The translations under genes were made by a program, and so were the position numbers. Below are positions 41,401 to 51,065 of a DNA stretch of 64,000 nt, piece after piece (position 1 is the first letter of the stretch; the number at the start of each line of letters is the position of its first letter). The notes under the pieces are model-generated. The model searched no databases. It was not told the origin of the DNA and saw only the letters and a program-made list of their open reading frames with translations. Source of the stretch: Drosophila persimilis (lineage: Eukaryota > Arthropoda > Insecta > Diptera > Drosophilidae); assembly GCF_003286085.1 (NCBI RefSeq), contig NW_020825366.1, positions 558,001 to 622,000 on the forward strand, read 5' to 3'.

Positions 41401-41585
41401 AAGTATTCTCTTCCTAATAAAATATCATAATTTTCGGAAAAGTTATGTATGTAGAACTTTTGTTCGGACGGACATGTTTTGTTCGCATTCCTCATTATAC
41501 TCTTAGTTAAACGGACAGGTCCATTGATGGTATGGACCGTAAGGTTATCGTCTTTTATCTCGGAATCTGTGTAATTTTCTTTCAT
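38406..41585 (-). CDS. Errantiviral Pol: protease, reverse transcriptase, RNase H, integrase
   Basis: The protease motif DSGSSIN lies just upstream of the first Met. The frame really begins within the end of gag and is likely reached by a -1 shift at about 41640-41660. RT shows DYRSLNEIT and FVYLDDIIIFS (catalytic YLDD at residues 345-348). RNase H starts at TTDASNIALGAVLSQ. The integrase has the HHCC domain (HPGIEKTVNWF...CPTCN), then VMDFYMVGN and KADKDSAF (Asp) and VERFHKTVNEKL (Glu). The open frame is complete, 1,059 residues from the Met, and its last bases overlap env. Confidence 0.92.
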   Translation of the reverse strand: MKENYTDSEIKDDNLTVHTINGPVRLTKSIMRNANKTCPSEQKFYIHNFSENYDILLGREYLMASKAVIDYRNDTVTLAARSYPIIQSGEAIEAGKTAQKCTDPSTKEEKIAPKCLDPSPEGDQYFASALDSELRECNQLRLEHLNDEEREELKKVLYEFKDVQYREGDNLTFTSTIKHEIKTQHEDPVYRRPYKYAQIHDQEVNQQIKDMIRQGIIRKSNSPYCSPISMIPKKIDASGKQKYRMVVDYRSLNEITVKDKFPTPRMDEILDKLGKCQYFTTIDLAKGFHQIPMEPSSIPKTAFSTKHGHYEFTRMPFGLTTAPATFQRCMNNLLEELIFKDCFVYLDDIIIFSTSLEEHLLSLRRVFGKLRDANLKLQMDKCEFMKKETEFLGHVVTTEGIVPNPGKISAIVKFPIPETTKQIKSFLGLCGFYRKFIPNFANIAKPMTLKLKKGAVIDPKEEKYVEAFERLKVLITSDPILAFPDFDKMFTVTTDASNIALGAVLSQEHKPICYASRTLNEHEINYSAIEKELLAIVWATKYFRSYLFGRTFEIQSDHKPLIWLNNLKEPNMKLQRWKIKLNEFDFKMKYLPGKENHVADALSRVKINENLLGEASNSVGATVHSAQEDNLNHIAITERPINYYNRQIELIKGNEDKVETIRYFHKLIIKITYKEMTNTLAKDIIKEYLCTKKSALYFHNETDFPPFQKAYLEIINSNNITKAIKSSTKLLDIQNYAEFKETILKNHKGLLHPGIEKTVNWFRGKYYYPDYQKLIQNIINECPTCNIAKTEHRNTKLAFETTPEILNIREKYVMDFYMVGNQQFLSCIDVYSKFATLVEVKSRDWLEAKRAIMKVFNEMGKPIEIKADKDSAFMCTALQAWLNAENVKIEITSSKNGISDVERFHKTVNEKLRIISSEDNTEDRFTKFELILYTYNHKTKHNTTNRTPADIFIYAGSPDYDTQLNKVNKITQLNKNRIEYEVDTRYKLSPLVKSKVSNPFKRTGEIRQVDEKHYEEKNRGRKITHYKSKFKKKKKSNRSKYNNSRETEEVNGIGELQHN

Positions 41586-41647
41586 GATGTTGATCGATGA
41601 TCCCGAGTCAGCGATACACCTTAATATTCTTTTATTAATGGTAATGT

Positions 41648-42604
41648 TTATATAGGGTCCTCCTCGGTTTCTTCCGAGGCGGCTTGATGAAAATTTACGT
41701 CCATCTTCGTTTGGCCACTCTGGCTCTCCCTCCCTCTTTTAGTAGGTTGGTTGGATCCACTCCCACTAGCTTGGTTTTGAGATATTTGCTGATTGAATGG
41801 ATTCTGAGCCCTACCTTGATTCAAGGAATTTTTGAACTCATTGTATAATCCAGGATTTTGGGAATTTTGATTTTGATTTGTTCGATTAGTCTGACCTGTT
41901 CCAGATGAACTCTGAGTTTGATTGTGATAGTTAGTAGTATTATAATTTGGATAATAGTTTCCAACATTCTTTCGATTTGATTGAGACGATTTCGATTGAT
42001 CTTTATTTGTACCTGAATCTGTTGTACTAGCTTCGTACAATCCTTCTTCTTGTGCTGCCTTCTTAAGATTAGACAATGTGGTAATATCTTTTCTTGCTAA
42101 GGTCATGAACATTCTGTCAGGAAGTTTTCGAGTAATGACATCTTTAATTGTGTTGTTCAAAGCGTTTTTATAAATGACATTATTTTCTGGTATGTTTTCT
42201 AAGTTTAGCTTATTGTTTATTAATAATGCTTTTATCTCTAATTCTTCTATAAACTTACGAAGACTGCCGTTGAATCTGGTGGTGTATAGTTGTCGTAAGA
42301 GTTCTTCATATGGTGTGTGATTTTTGAACTCGTTGATCAGCGCCGTCTTCAGTTCGAGCCACGTGTTGGGTTGTATCATTTGCGATATGCGTTGTGCCTC
42401 TCCTGACAGTTGGATCTCGGTCGCTCCAAATAGGATCCTTTGTTGGCGAAGATCTTCAGTTGGATATAATCCGCATACATATTCGATTCGTTTGATAAAT
42501 GAGCTTAGCTGTCCAGATGAACCGTCATAGGCAGGTATTTGTCGGATCGACAGCAGTGCCTGGTTCAAGTGGATTTCGCTCAATGATAGTGGTGGTAACG
42601 CCAT
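41648..42604 (-). CDS. Errantiviral Gag
   Basis: A 318-residue structural protein that packages the RNA. The first two thirds is the capsid-like helical part (LELKTALINEFKNHTPYEEL, with FNGSLRKFIEELEIKA). The last third is rich in Asn, Gln, Ser and Thr and has no CCHC zinc knuckle, as usual in this group. It ends at a TATATAA sequence where pol continues in the -1 frame. The Met at 42604 is the first after the leader. Confidence 0.88.
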   Translation of the reverse strand: MALPPLSLSEIHLNQALLSIRQIPAYDGSSGQLSSFIKRIEYVCGLYPTEDLRQQRILFGATEIQLSGEAQRISQMIQPNTWLELKTALINEFKNHTPYEELLRQLYTTRFNGSLRKFIEELEIKALLINNKLNLENIPENNVIYKNALNNTIKDVITRKLPDRMFMTLARKDITTLSNLKKAAQEEGLYEASTTDSGTNKDQSKSSQSNRKNVGNYYPNYNTTNYHNQTQSSSGTGQTNRTNQNQNSQNPGLYNEFKNSLNQGRAQNPFNQQISQNQASGSGSNQPTKRGRESQSGQTKMDVNFHQAASEETEEDPI

Positions 42605-42892
42605 GTTGTTGGTGTTGATTGGGTTTTGTTTTGTTGTAGTTTTAAACTTTATTTTGGTTCACTTGTAAGTTTTTTTGATTTTGTATTAAGTGTTTCACTG
42701 TCCTTGGTGATTCACTATCTCCGCTTACTTCAGTTCACTTAAATTAGTTTTGCAAATCGTATGTGCTTGCAGCACATAGGTTCTTTGGCGGATTTCACAA
42801 TTTTATTAACAATTCCGGGATTACGTGATCACAGTAATTATAAATTACACAAGCTGACCATTACCGAAATATAGGTGTTAATTTTAAACGAA

Positions 42893-43504
42893 ATCCTACC
42901 GACTGCGCCAGTTAAATATCCGCAACTCGATTTTAAGTTTTTTAACAAAGACTTTTATTTTACAACTTAAATATCTTTATGTCACAAGATTTAAATGAAT
43001 TCCCCGACTTGACTTTCGGTCTGCTTGTCTCAAACGGAACTGATCTCTCTGCTGCTGGCTAGTTTCCATGAGCCCTTCTCTTGGAACTCCCGACTCTGGC
43101 TTCGGGCGTTGCTTTCCTCGGCTGCATCTTCGTGTCGGTGGCGTACGTGCCTGGATCGATATTTGGGGATGCGTCGGCTTTGATGAAAGGCATCCACTGC
43201 TGGCGATCGGTGTTGCATTACATGACGGAGCTAGGAATGTGATACTCCTTGGTTTTATGTCTAGCTTTGATTGGTCCTCATGAGTGGCGTGATTCTAAAG
43301 AATCGATTTCTCGAGAGTGGCGTGATTCTAATGTTGCTGAAACAATGTGGTCCATTGTTTATATTATGGGGGGCCCTAGCTTGGAGTATGGGAAGAAATA
43401 GTTATTGATTCTTGAGTGGGGTCCTGTTACTTGTGTGGATGGGGTGGATGAATTGTACATAAACATAATGTGTATGGGATGTGGGGAATTATGGATATGT
43501 CACT
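42893..43504 (-). repeat. 5' LTR and primer-binding site of the errantivirus
   Basis: The LTR is 42910-43504. The primer-binding site, 42893-42910, reads TGGCGCAGTCGGTAGGAT on the element's strand and shares one base with the LTR end. This is the tRNA-Ser site known from 17.6 and 297. The 290 bases between it and gag are non-coding leader. Confidence 0.88.
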
Positions 43505-43518
43505 ATATATATATATAT

Positions 43519-43571
43519 AGTGACATATCTATAGTCCATGCTCCGCATACCCTTGTCTATGTCTATTACCC
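43519..43571 (+). repeat. Left piece of an older errantivirus-type LTR
   Basis: It starts AGTGACATATC like the errantivirus LTR but in the opposite orientation, preceded by an AT tract. It is cut at ACCC by the mdg1-type element and resumes at 57267. The AT tract is therefore shared as target by two related elements in opposite orientation. Confidence 0.65.
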
Positions 43572-43967
43572 TGTAGTATGTGCATATATTGAGTGTACAC
43601 TGTACCCAATGGTTAACAATAAATGTATCAGCAACACATTGTTGCAGTACACAAACAAAACCACTTCAAGTGAGCGTGCAATATGATCGCCGCTTATGCG
43701 CTAAGCTAAGTCAGCATTCCCACGCTGACCACTTGAAGCATATATATATATATACACATATGTACATACGGCTCTTGCCCTCTCGATTATGCTGATAAGA
43801 CAAATATGTATGAAGCCGCTCCGCTGTTGGCGTAACCGGCAGCGCAGCTATGCGGTCTGAGTTATAAGAATAAATTCAATAAAGATATTCTAAAAACCGA
43901 AGTCAAACGGCACAGACGTGCCAGTGTTATAATTACCATAGTGACATATTACATGGCGACCGTGACA
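43572..43967 (+). repeat. 5' LTR and primer-binding site of the mdg1-type element
   Basis: The LTR (43572-43953) starts TGTAGTATG and ends GACATATTACA. Next comes TGGCGACCGTGACA, complementary to the 3' end of tRNA-Arg, the primer used by 412 and mdg1. An AATAAA signal lies near 43870. It differs from the 3' LTR by about one substitution and AT-repeat length. Confidence 0.9.
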
Positions 43968-44315
43968 AGTGTCACGAACATGTAGATGTTCGGAAACAAA
44001 AATATGTTAAAATAAATCATAAAAAAAAAAGCGGAGAGAGAGAGAGAGCGGCGAGAGCGGACAACAACAGCAGCACCACAGCAGGCACCACTGGAAGCAG
44101 CAGTAACATCAAAAAAATTAACAACGAAATGGAGCGGAACTGAACGCAGTAAGTAGAGTGGTATGTGTGGCAAAAGAGGCGGCGTAGTAAAACGCCTGAG
44201 AGCCAGAAGGGCAACACTACTCAAACTGCTAAATAGCAACGATAATTTGCCGTGGAGCACATCTGTGAAATTACACACAGAGCTCGATCACATCAAATTG
44301 TTGCTAGCAGAAAAG
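43968..44315 (+). other. Leader of the mdg1-type element with a small basic reading frame
   Basis: The purine-rich leader includes AGAGAGAGAGAGAG. A small frame begins at ATG 44163 (MCGKRGGVVKRLRARRATLL) and is still open where DINE-1 interrupts it at 44316. Downstream of that DINE-1 a compatible frame resumes (see 45426-45876). Whether the two once formed one leader protein is inference. Confidence 0.4.
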
Positions 44316-45425
44316 ACGAGGGGGAACGTTGTGAGTTGCTGCGGACACCGCAACTCTAAGGTTATACCCGATACTAAGTCAGTATGGCTCTCCTCCGGCA
44401 GACGCCGCTAATATTTAACGACACGACAAAGAGTGCGTGCGAGAGAGACAGAAAATCAGTCTGAGCGTGACGTCGGGCGCTGCGTAGCCACTTCAAATTG
44501 ATTTGTTCCTTTTGGCTATAAAAATGATCTGATCTGATCCAGATTCACCAATCTGATAGATATGGTCATTATCTATGATTCTGCGTTTTTAGTTTTCTCA
44601 AATCTGCAATATTGTGGATGCAACAGATTTTCGTCCTTTGTGGGGGCGGATGGGGGTGGGGCGAAATTCTGAGATATACGTTTTATAGTGACATCTTAAA
44701 GGAGTGTGTGCACCAAATTTGGTTACTCTAGCCTTAATAGTCTCTGAGATTTGTGGTTGCCTCAGATTTTCGTCCTTTGCGGGGGCGGAAGGGGGTGTGG
44801 CGAAATTTGGACAGGAAACGGTCAAGGTCCGATATCACAGGAGTGTGGATACCAAATTTGGTTGCTCTGGCTTTTATAGGTTCTGAGATCCTTGAACTCA
44901 TATTTTGCAATTGGCAAAACCGACCATGAAACCTGTGTGTTAGAGTGAGACAGAGCGAGAAAGAGTGAAATTGTTTTCGTGATTCTGGCTGTATTAATTA
45001 TACGATCTGGTTCAGATTTTGCACTCTAGAAGATATAGTCATCTACTACGATTCTGCGTTTTTAGTTTTCTCGTATCTTTAAAATTGTGGATGCCACAGA
45101 TTTTCGCCCTTTGTGGGGGCGGAAGTGGGCGGGGCGAAGTTTTGAAATATTTTTGGAGCAGTGACATATCACAGAAGTCTGGATCCAAAACATCGTTGCT
45201 CTAGCTCTTATAGTCTTTGAGCATTAGGCGCTGAAGGGGACGGACAGACGGACAGACGGACGGACGGACAGACAGACAGGGCTCAATCGACTCGGCTATT
45301 GATGCTGATCAAGAATATATATACTTTATAGGGTCGGAAACGATTCCTTCTGGACGTTACACACATCCACTTTTACCACAAATCTAATATACCCCAATAC
45401 TCATTTTGAGTATCGGGTATAAAAA
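44316..45425 (+). mobile_element. DINE-1-like element in the mdg1 leader (1 of 6)
   Basis: A complete copy with both terminal hairpins and a microsatellite at about 45238-45280. It is nearly the same as the copy at 12171-13285, including the GTGTGTGCACC variant. It splits the small leader frame begun at 44163. Confidence 0.88.
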
Positions 45426-45876
45426 GAAAATGAAAGAGCCAATGCACACAACCACCTACACTGCAATACAAAATATCAGTAAAATATTAATCGTAACTCC
45501 ACCACCCCAAACGACAGAAATAGCAAAGCCAAGGAAGACCTGCCCGAACGACTGCGAGGGACCTCTACACTCGCCGCATTGCGAGTACACCTGTGCAGCC
45601 TGCACCGGTGCCCCAACAGAGAAGCAGTAGCAGCCTGTGGAGCCAGCACCGGCCTCGTCTAGCGCAACAAGCTAGACCCGGAGCAGTGAACCGACAGCGC
45701 TTCCTAGAGCGCCCACCGCCAAACAAAATTTTTTTTTTCTAAATGCCTGCGATGCATAAAACTTAACTGTAAAATCTAAAATTGTAAAATTGAGCGGAAT
45801 AACATCTGCCCGATTAGAGTGAGGCCTGTAAAGCCACACAAACACTAGGCAGAAAGAAATGTAAAAACTGAAAAAA
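45426..45876 (+). other. Leader segment with a small Cys-rich reading frame
   Basis: The frame from ATG 45430 to 45630 encodes 66 residues with six cysteines, including CPNDCEGP and CEYTCAACTG. It could be the C-terminal half of the leader frame at 44163. The rest is A/T-rich and non-coding. I cannot assign a family. Confidence 0.35.
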
Positions 45877-47002
45877 ACGAGGGGGAACGTTGTGAGTTGC
45901 TGCGGACACCGCAACTCTACAGTTATACCCGATACTAAGTCAGTATGGCTCTCCTCCGGCAGACGCCGCTAATATTAAACGACACGACAAAGAGTGCGTG
46001 CGAGAGAGACAGAAAATCAGTCTGAGCGTGACGTCGGGCGCTGCGTAGCCACTAAAAATTGATTTCTTGCTTTTGGCTACAAAAATGATCCGATCTGATC
46101 CAGATTCGGCAACCGGATAGATATAGTCATTGTCTATGATTCTGCGTTTTTAGTTTACTCGATTTTGCAATATTGTGGATGCAACAGATTTTCGTCCTTT
46201 GTGTGGGCGGAAGGGGGTGGGGCGAAATTTTGAGATATACGTTTTATAGTGAGATCTAACAGGAGTGCGGATACCAAATTTGGTTACTCTAGCCTTAATA
46301 GTCTCTGAGATTTATGAATATCCCCAGATCTGCATCCTTTGCGGGGGCGGAAGGGGGTGTGGCGAAATTTTGAAACAAACTCGTCTCGGTCCGATATATT
46401 AGGAGTGTGGATACCAAATTTGGTTGCTCTAGCTTTTATAGTCTCTGAGATCTAGGCGCTAATGTTTTACTCTAAGCAAAGCCGCCTATGCTACGTGTGT
46501 GTTAGAGAGAGACAGGGCGAGAAAAAATGAAATTGTTTTCTTGATGCTGGCTATAATAATAATACGATCCAATTCAGATTCCGCAGTCTAAAAGATATCT
46601 CATTCTCTACGATTCTGCGTTTTTGGTTTTCTCGTATCTTTAAAATTGTGGATGCCACAGATTTTCGCCCTTTGTGGGGGCGGAAGTGGGCGGGGCAAAG
46701 TTTTGAAATATTTTTGTAGCAGTGACATATCACAGAAGTCTGGATCCAAAACATCGTTGCTCTAGCTCTTATAGTCTTTGAGCATTAGGCGCTGAAGGGG
46801 ACGGACAGACGGACAGACGGACGGACGGACAGACGGACAGACGGACAGACAGACATGGCTCAATCGACTCGGCTATTGATGCTGATCAAGAATATATATA
46901 CTTTATGGGGTCGGAAACGATTCCTTCTGGACGTTACACACATACACTTTTACCACAAATCTAATATACCCCAATACTCATTTTGAGTATCGGGTATAAA
47001 AA
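45877..47002 (+). mobile_element. DINE-1-like element in the mdg1 leader (2 of 6)
   Basis: A complete copy with a microsatellite at 46798-46855. It shares ATTGATTTCTTGC and GTTTACTCGATTTTGC with the copy at 54630 and with the minus copies at 55776 and 60056, which defines a subfamily concentrated in the mdg1-type elements. Confidence 0.88.
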
Positions 47003-47066
47003 TATATATAAATTATAAATTAATTTCAACAATTAACAAAGAATTTATACAGTAGTATAAAAGAAA

Positions 47067-48200
47067 ACGAGGGGGAACGTTGTGAGTTGCTGCGGACACC
47101 GCAACTCTAGAGTTATACCCGATACTAAGTCAGTATGGCTTTCCTCCGGCAGACGCCGCTAATATTAAACGACACGACAAAGAGTGCGTGCGAGAGAGAC
47201 AGAAAATCAGTCTGAGCGTGATGTCACGCGCTGCGTAGCCACTGCAAATTGATTTGTACCTTTTGGCTACAAAAATTATCTGATCTGATCCAGATTCAGC
47301 AATCTGATAGATATGGTCGTTATCTATGATTCCCCGTTTTTAGTTTTCTCGAATCTGCAATATTGTGGATGCAACAGATTTTCGTCCTTTGTGTGGGCGG
47401 AAGGGGGTGGGGCGAAATTTTGAGATACACGTTTTATAGTGAGATCTAAGAGAAGTGCGGATTCCAAATTTGGTTACTCTAGCGTTAATAGTCTTTGAGA
47501 TTTGTGAATATCCCCAGATTTGCATCCTTTGCGGGGGCGGAAGGGGGTGTGGCGAAATTTTGAAACAAACTCGTCTCGGTCTGATATATTAGGAGTGTGG
47601 ATACCAAATTTGGTTGCTCTAGCTTTTATAGTCTCTGAGATCTAGGCGCTAATGTTTTACTCTAAGCAAAGCCGCCTATGCTACCTGTGTGTTAGAGAGA
47701 GACAGGGCGAGAAAAAATTAAATTGTTTTCGTGATGCTGGCTATAATAATAATACGATCCAATTCAGATTCTGCAGCATAAAAGATATGGTCATTCTCTA
47801 CGATTCTGCGTTTTTGGTTTTCTCGTATCTTTAAAATTGTGGATGCCACAGATTTTCGCCCTTTGTGGGGGCGGAAGTGGGCGGGGCAAAGTTTTGAAAT
47901 ATTTTTGTAGCAGTGACATATCACAGAAGTCTGGATCCAAAACATCGTTGCTCTAGCTCTTATAGTCTTTGAGCATTAGGCGCTGAAGGGGACGGACAGA
48001 CGGACAGACGGACAGACGGACGGACGGACAGACGGACAGACGGACAGACAGACATGGCTCAATCGACTCGGCTATTGATGCTGATCAAGAATATATATAC
48101 TTTATGGGGTCGGAAACGATTCCTTCTGGACGTTACACACATCCACTTTTACCACAAATCTAATATACCCCAATACTCATTTTGAGTATCGGGTATAAAA
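47067..48200 (+). mobile_element. DINE-1-like element in the mdg1 leader (3 of 6), left arm of an inverted pair
   Basis: A complete copy, microsatellite 47990-48055, separated from the previous one by 64 AT-rich bases. Its terminal hairpin end lies only a few bases from the end of the next copy, which is in the opposite orientation. Confidence 0.88.
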
Positions 48201-48207
48201 AAAAGAA

Positions 48208-49315
48208 ATTTGTTTTGTGGTAAAAGTGGATGTGTGTAACGTCCAGAAGGAATCGTTTCCGACCCCATAAAGTATATATATTCTTGATCAGCATCAATAG
48301 CCGAGTCGATTGAGCCATGTCTGTCTGTCCGTCTGTCCGTCCGTCCGTCTGTCCGTCTGTCCGTCTGTCCGTCCCCTTCAGCGCCTAATGCTCAAAGACT
48401 ATAAGAGCTAGAGCAACGATGTTTTGGATCCAGACTTCTGTGATATGTCACTGCTACAAAAATATTTCAAAACTTTGCCCCGCCCACTTCCGCCCCCACA
48501 AAGGGCGAAAATCTGTGGCATCCACAATTTTAAAGATACGAGAAAACAAAAAACGCAGAATCGTAGAGAATGACCATATCTTTTAGACTGCAGAATCTGA
48601 ATTGGATCGTATTACTATTATAGCCACCATCATAAAGCATAAAGACCAATCGAAAACAATTTCATTTTTTCTCGCCCTGTCTCTCTCTAACACACAGGTA
48701 GCATAGGCGGCTTTGCTTAGAGTAAAACATTAGCGCCTAGATCTCAGAGACTATAAAAGCTAGAGCAACCAAATTTGGTATCCACACTCCTAATATATCA
48801 GACCGAGACGAGTTTGTTTCAAAATTTCGCCACACCCCCTTCCGCCCCCGCAAAGGATGCAGATCTGGGGATATTCATAAAACTCAGAGACTATTAAGGC
48901 TAGAGTAACCAAATTTGGTATCCGCACTTCTGTTAGATCTCACTATAAAACCTTTATCTCAAAATTTCGCCCCACCCCCTTCCGCCCCCACAAAGGACGA
49001 AAATCTGTTGCATCCACAATATTGCAGATTTGAGAAAACTAAAAACGCAGAATCATAGATACCGACCATATCTATCAGATTGCTGAATCTGGATCAGATT
49101 AGATCATTTTTATAGCCAAAGGAAACAAATCAATTTTTAGTGGCTACGCAGCGCCCGACGTCACGCTCAGACTGATTTTTTGTCTCTCTCGCACGCACTC
49201 TTTGTCGTGTCGTTTAATATTAGCGGCGTCTGCCGGAGGAGAGCCATACTGACTTAGTATCGGGTATAACTCTAGAGTTGCGGTGTCCGCAGCAACTCAC
49301 AACGTTCCCCCTCGT
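48208..49315 (-). mobile_element. DINE-1-like element in the mdg1 leader (4 of 6), right arm of an inverted pair
   Basis: Minus-strand copy with a microsatellite at 48318-48374 and the 5' hairpin at its right end. The terminal 3' hairpin (about 40 bases) is missing at the junction with copy 3. A local insertion, AAGCATAAAGACCAATCG near 48635, distinguishes it. Copies 3 and 4 form a palindrome with arms of about 1.1 kb. Confidence 0.85.
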
Positions 49316-49326
49316 TGTATATACAT

Positions 49327-49575
49327 ATGTCACAAACAAACAAAATAAGTAAATTTGAAGAAAATTTCGAAAAATCGGTAAAATCGGTAGATTCGACAGC
49401 GAATGTAATAAACAAAGTCGAAGTCAATAACACCGACCTAAAGTTAATAACAATACTTATTGCTATTATTTTCATTATAATCATAGGACATCTATTATAT
49501 AAATTGTATAAACTACATAATAGATGCATAAAGAAACGCTATCAAAGCCGGGCAGATGACCTGGACAAAATTTAA
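49327..49575 (+). CDS. Small predicted membrane protein in the mdg1-type leader
   Basis: An 82-residue frame starting at the ATG in CATATGTCACAA. The N-terminal half is polar and charged (KISKFEENFEKSVKSVD). A strong transmembrane helix follows, LITILIAIIFIIIIGHLLY at about residues 44-62, then a basic tail with RCIKKRYQSR. Gag starts about 140 bases downstream. The frame lies entirely within retroelement sequence and starts 12 bases after DINE-1. I do not know a homologue; a chance AT-rich frame is possible, though the orderly polar-helix-basic layout is suggestive. Confidence 0.45.
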   Translation: MSQTNKISKFEENFEKSVKSVDSTANVINKVEVNNTDLKLITILIAIIFIIIIGHLLYKLYKLHNRCIKKRYQSRADDLDKI

Positions 49576-49713
49576 AACAAATTTATAATGGTAACGAAAA
49601 TTGGCTAAAAATAAAAGAAAAAGTCCAAAACGAATCATGAATAAAAATATATCATTATTTGATTGAAAACCTATAAATGTTTTTGCACATTTTAATAATT
49701 ATTTTAAAATGAA

Positions 49714-50979
49714 ATGGAATGGCAAAATATTAATGCCGCATTAGTTAAAATAAAAGAAAATTTTGATAAATCATACAAGTGTCTAGCACAAAATAGGAAT
49801 ATTTCAAACGAAACTATAAGTAGACACGCGACAATATTAGTTGCATGTTTTAACCAAGCTCGTTCCCTGATACACGACAATAAAGAAAAGTTAAATACTC
49901 AGCATTGGTCGTATGTATCAAGATTTTTGAATAGATTAAAAACAAATTTAAATAGCATCAAATCAAAATATTCACTAGACATAACTATACCTTCGATTTT
50001 GAATACTCCAGTATTAGTCGAGGAAGACACAAACACAGATTTAGAGGGCGAATCTGAAATCGCAAGCGGTTCAGATACACATATAAAAGAAGAAGACCTA
50101 GGCGACCTTACGATACCAGCGGTAATCACACTAACCAATCTAGTTGATTCTGAATCAGAGTCTATTACTGAAGTAAAAACTCTAAAAATGGCCATGTCAC
50201 AACTAGAATTTCTTAAGCTAGCCGCTTCACTCATACCTGAGTTTAGTGGAAAGCCTGAGAATCTACAAAGTTTCATTGATGCTCTCAGCTTAGTGGATTC
50301 ACTTAAGGGAACACATGAAACTACAGCAGTCAACCTAATAAAAACTAAACTCAAAGGCCATATTCGAAACTTAATCAGCACTGAACAAACAATAGTGTCC
50401 ATAATAGACAAACTAAAAAGCGGTATAAAAGGCGAATCAGCCAAAGCAATATCAGCTAAATTGTTCAATCTGCAGCAAAAGCAAAAGACGGCAAGTCAAT
50501 ATATTCAAGAAGTTGAACAGTTGACAAGGGCTTTGCAATCGGCACATATGATTAACGGTGTATCGCAAGAATATGCCGAAGAATTGAGCCTACAAGTTGC
50601 TGTAAAATCAATCATAGGAAACAGCACAATTGACGAAGTTAGGTCTGTAATGAAATCACGAAATTTCAATACAATGAGTGAGATTACAACTGTGTTCGTC
50701 GATAGTTGCACAGACGCAGTAGGACACCCAAATACAGTCCTATATGCTGCACAACAGAGATATAACACTAACCGAGCGTATAACCGCGGAAACTACCGTG
50801 GAAACTACCAAAATAATAATTATGGCAACAATAGAGGTAGAGGCCAATATAGAGGAAACCATAGAGGCCGCGGTAACTCATACAGAGGCCATAACAATAA
50901 TAATGGCAATAACAACAATGTGAGAATTGCCCAGAATGAATCGGGAAACTCACAACAGCCCTTAGGTACACAGCAATAG
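49714..50979 (+). CDS. mdg1-type Gag
   Basis: A 421-residue Gag, intact. The N-terminal region NFDKSYKCLAQNR matches EFDKSYKCLTQNR in the second mdg1-type copy on the minus strand. The capsid-like part (PEFSGKPENLQSFIDALSLV) is followed by a Gly/Arg/Asn-rich tail (NNRGRGQYRGNHRGRGNSYR) that probably binds RNA in place of zinc knuckles. It ends at 50979 with pol open in the -1 frame across the overlap, suggesting frameshift expression. The ATG at 49714 (AATGGAATGG) is preferred over an out-of-frame ATG at 49710. Confidence 0.85.
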   Translation: MEWQNINAALVKIKENFDKSYKCLAQNRNISNETISRHATILVACFNQARSLIHDNKEKLNTQHWSYVSRFLNRLKTNLNSIKSKYSLDITIPSILNTPVLVEEDTNTDLEGESEIASGSDTHIKEEDLGDLTIPAVITLTNLVDSESESITEVKTLKMAMSQLEFLKLAASLIPEFSGKPENLQSFIDALSLVDSLKGTHETTAVNLIKTKLKGHIRNLISTEQTIVSIIDKLKSGIKGESAKAISAKLFNLQQKQKTASQYIQEVEQLTRALQSAHMINGVSQEYAEELSLQVAVKSIIGNSTIDEVRSVMKSRNFNTMSEITTVFVDSCTDAVGHPNTVLYAAQQRYNTNRAYNRGNYRGNYQNNNYGNNRGRGQYRGNHRGRGNSYRGHNNNNGNNNNVRIAQNESGNSQQPLGTQQ

Positions 50980-51065
50980 ACAGTAAAAAGGTTCATTCGA
51001 TTAATCTTAGTATAAATATATTCGTAACATTCACAAACGTAGCTACAGGCAAGAAATTAATATTT

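Larger units (their letters stand above)
36397..43504 (-). mobile_element. Errantivirus (17.6/297-type gypsy-group element), near-intact
   Basis: A 7,108-bp element with two 595-bp LTRs differing at two positions only, and ATATAT on both outer sides (36391-36396, 43505-43510). This is typical of the AT-rich target preference of this group. The order on the minus strand is LTR, tRNA-Ser-type primer site, gag, pol, env, polypurine tract, LTR. All three reading frames are uninterrupted. LTR termini are AGTGAC...TTTAACT. Confidence 0.93.
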
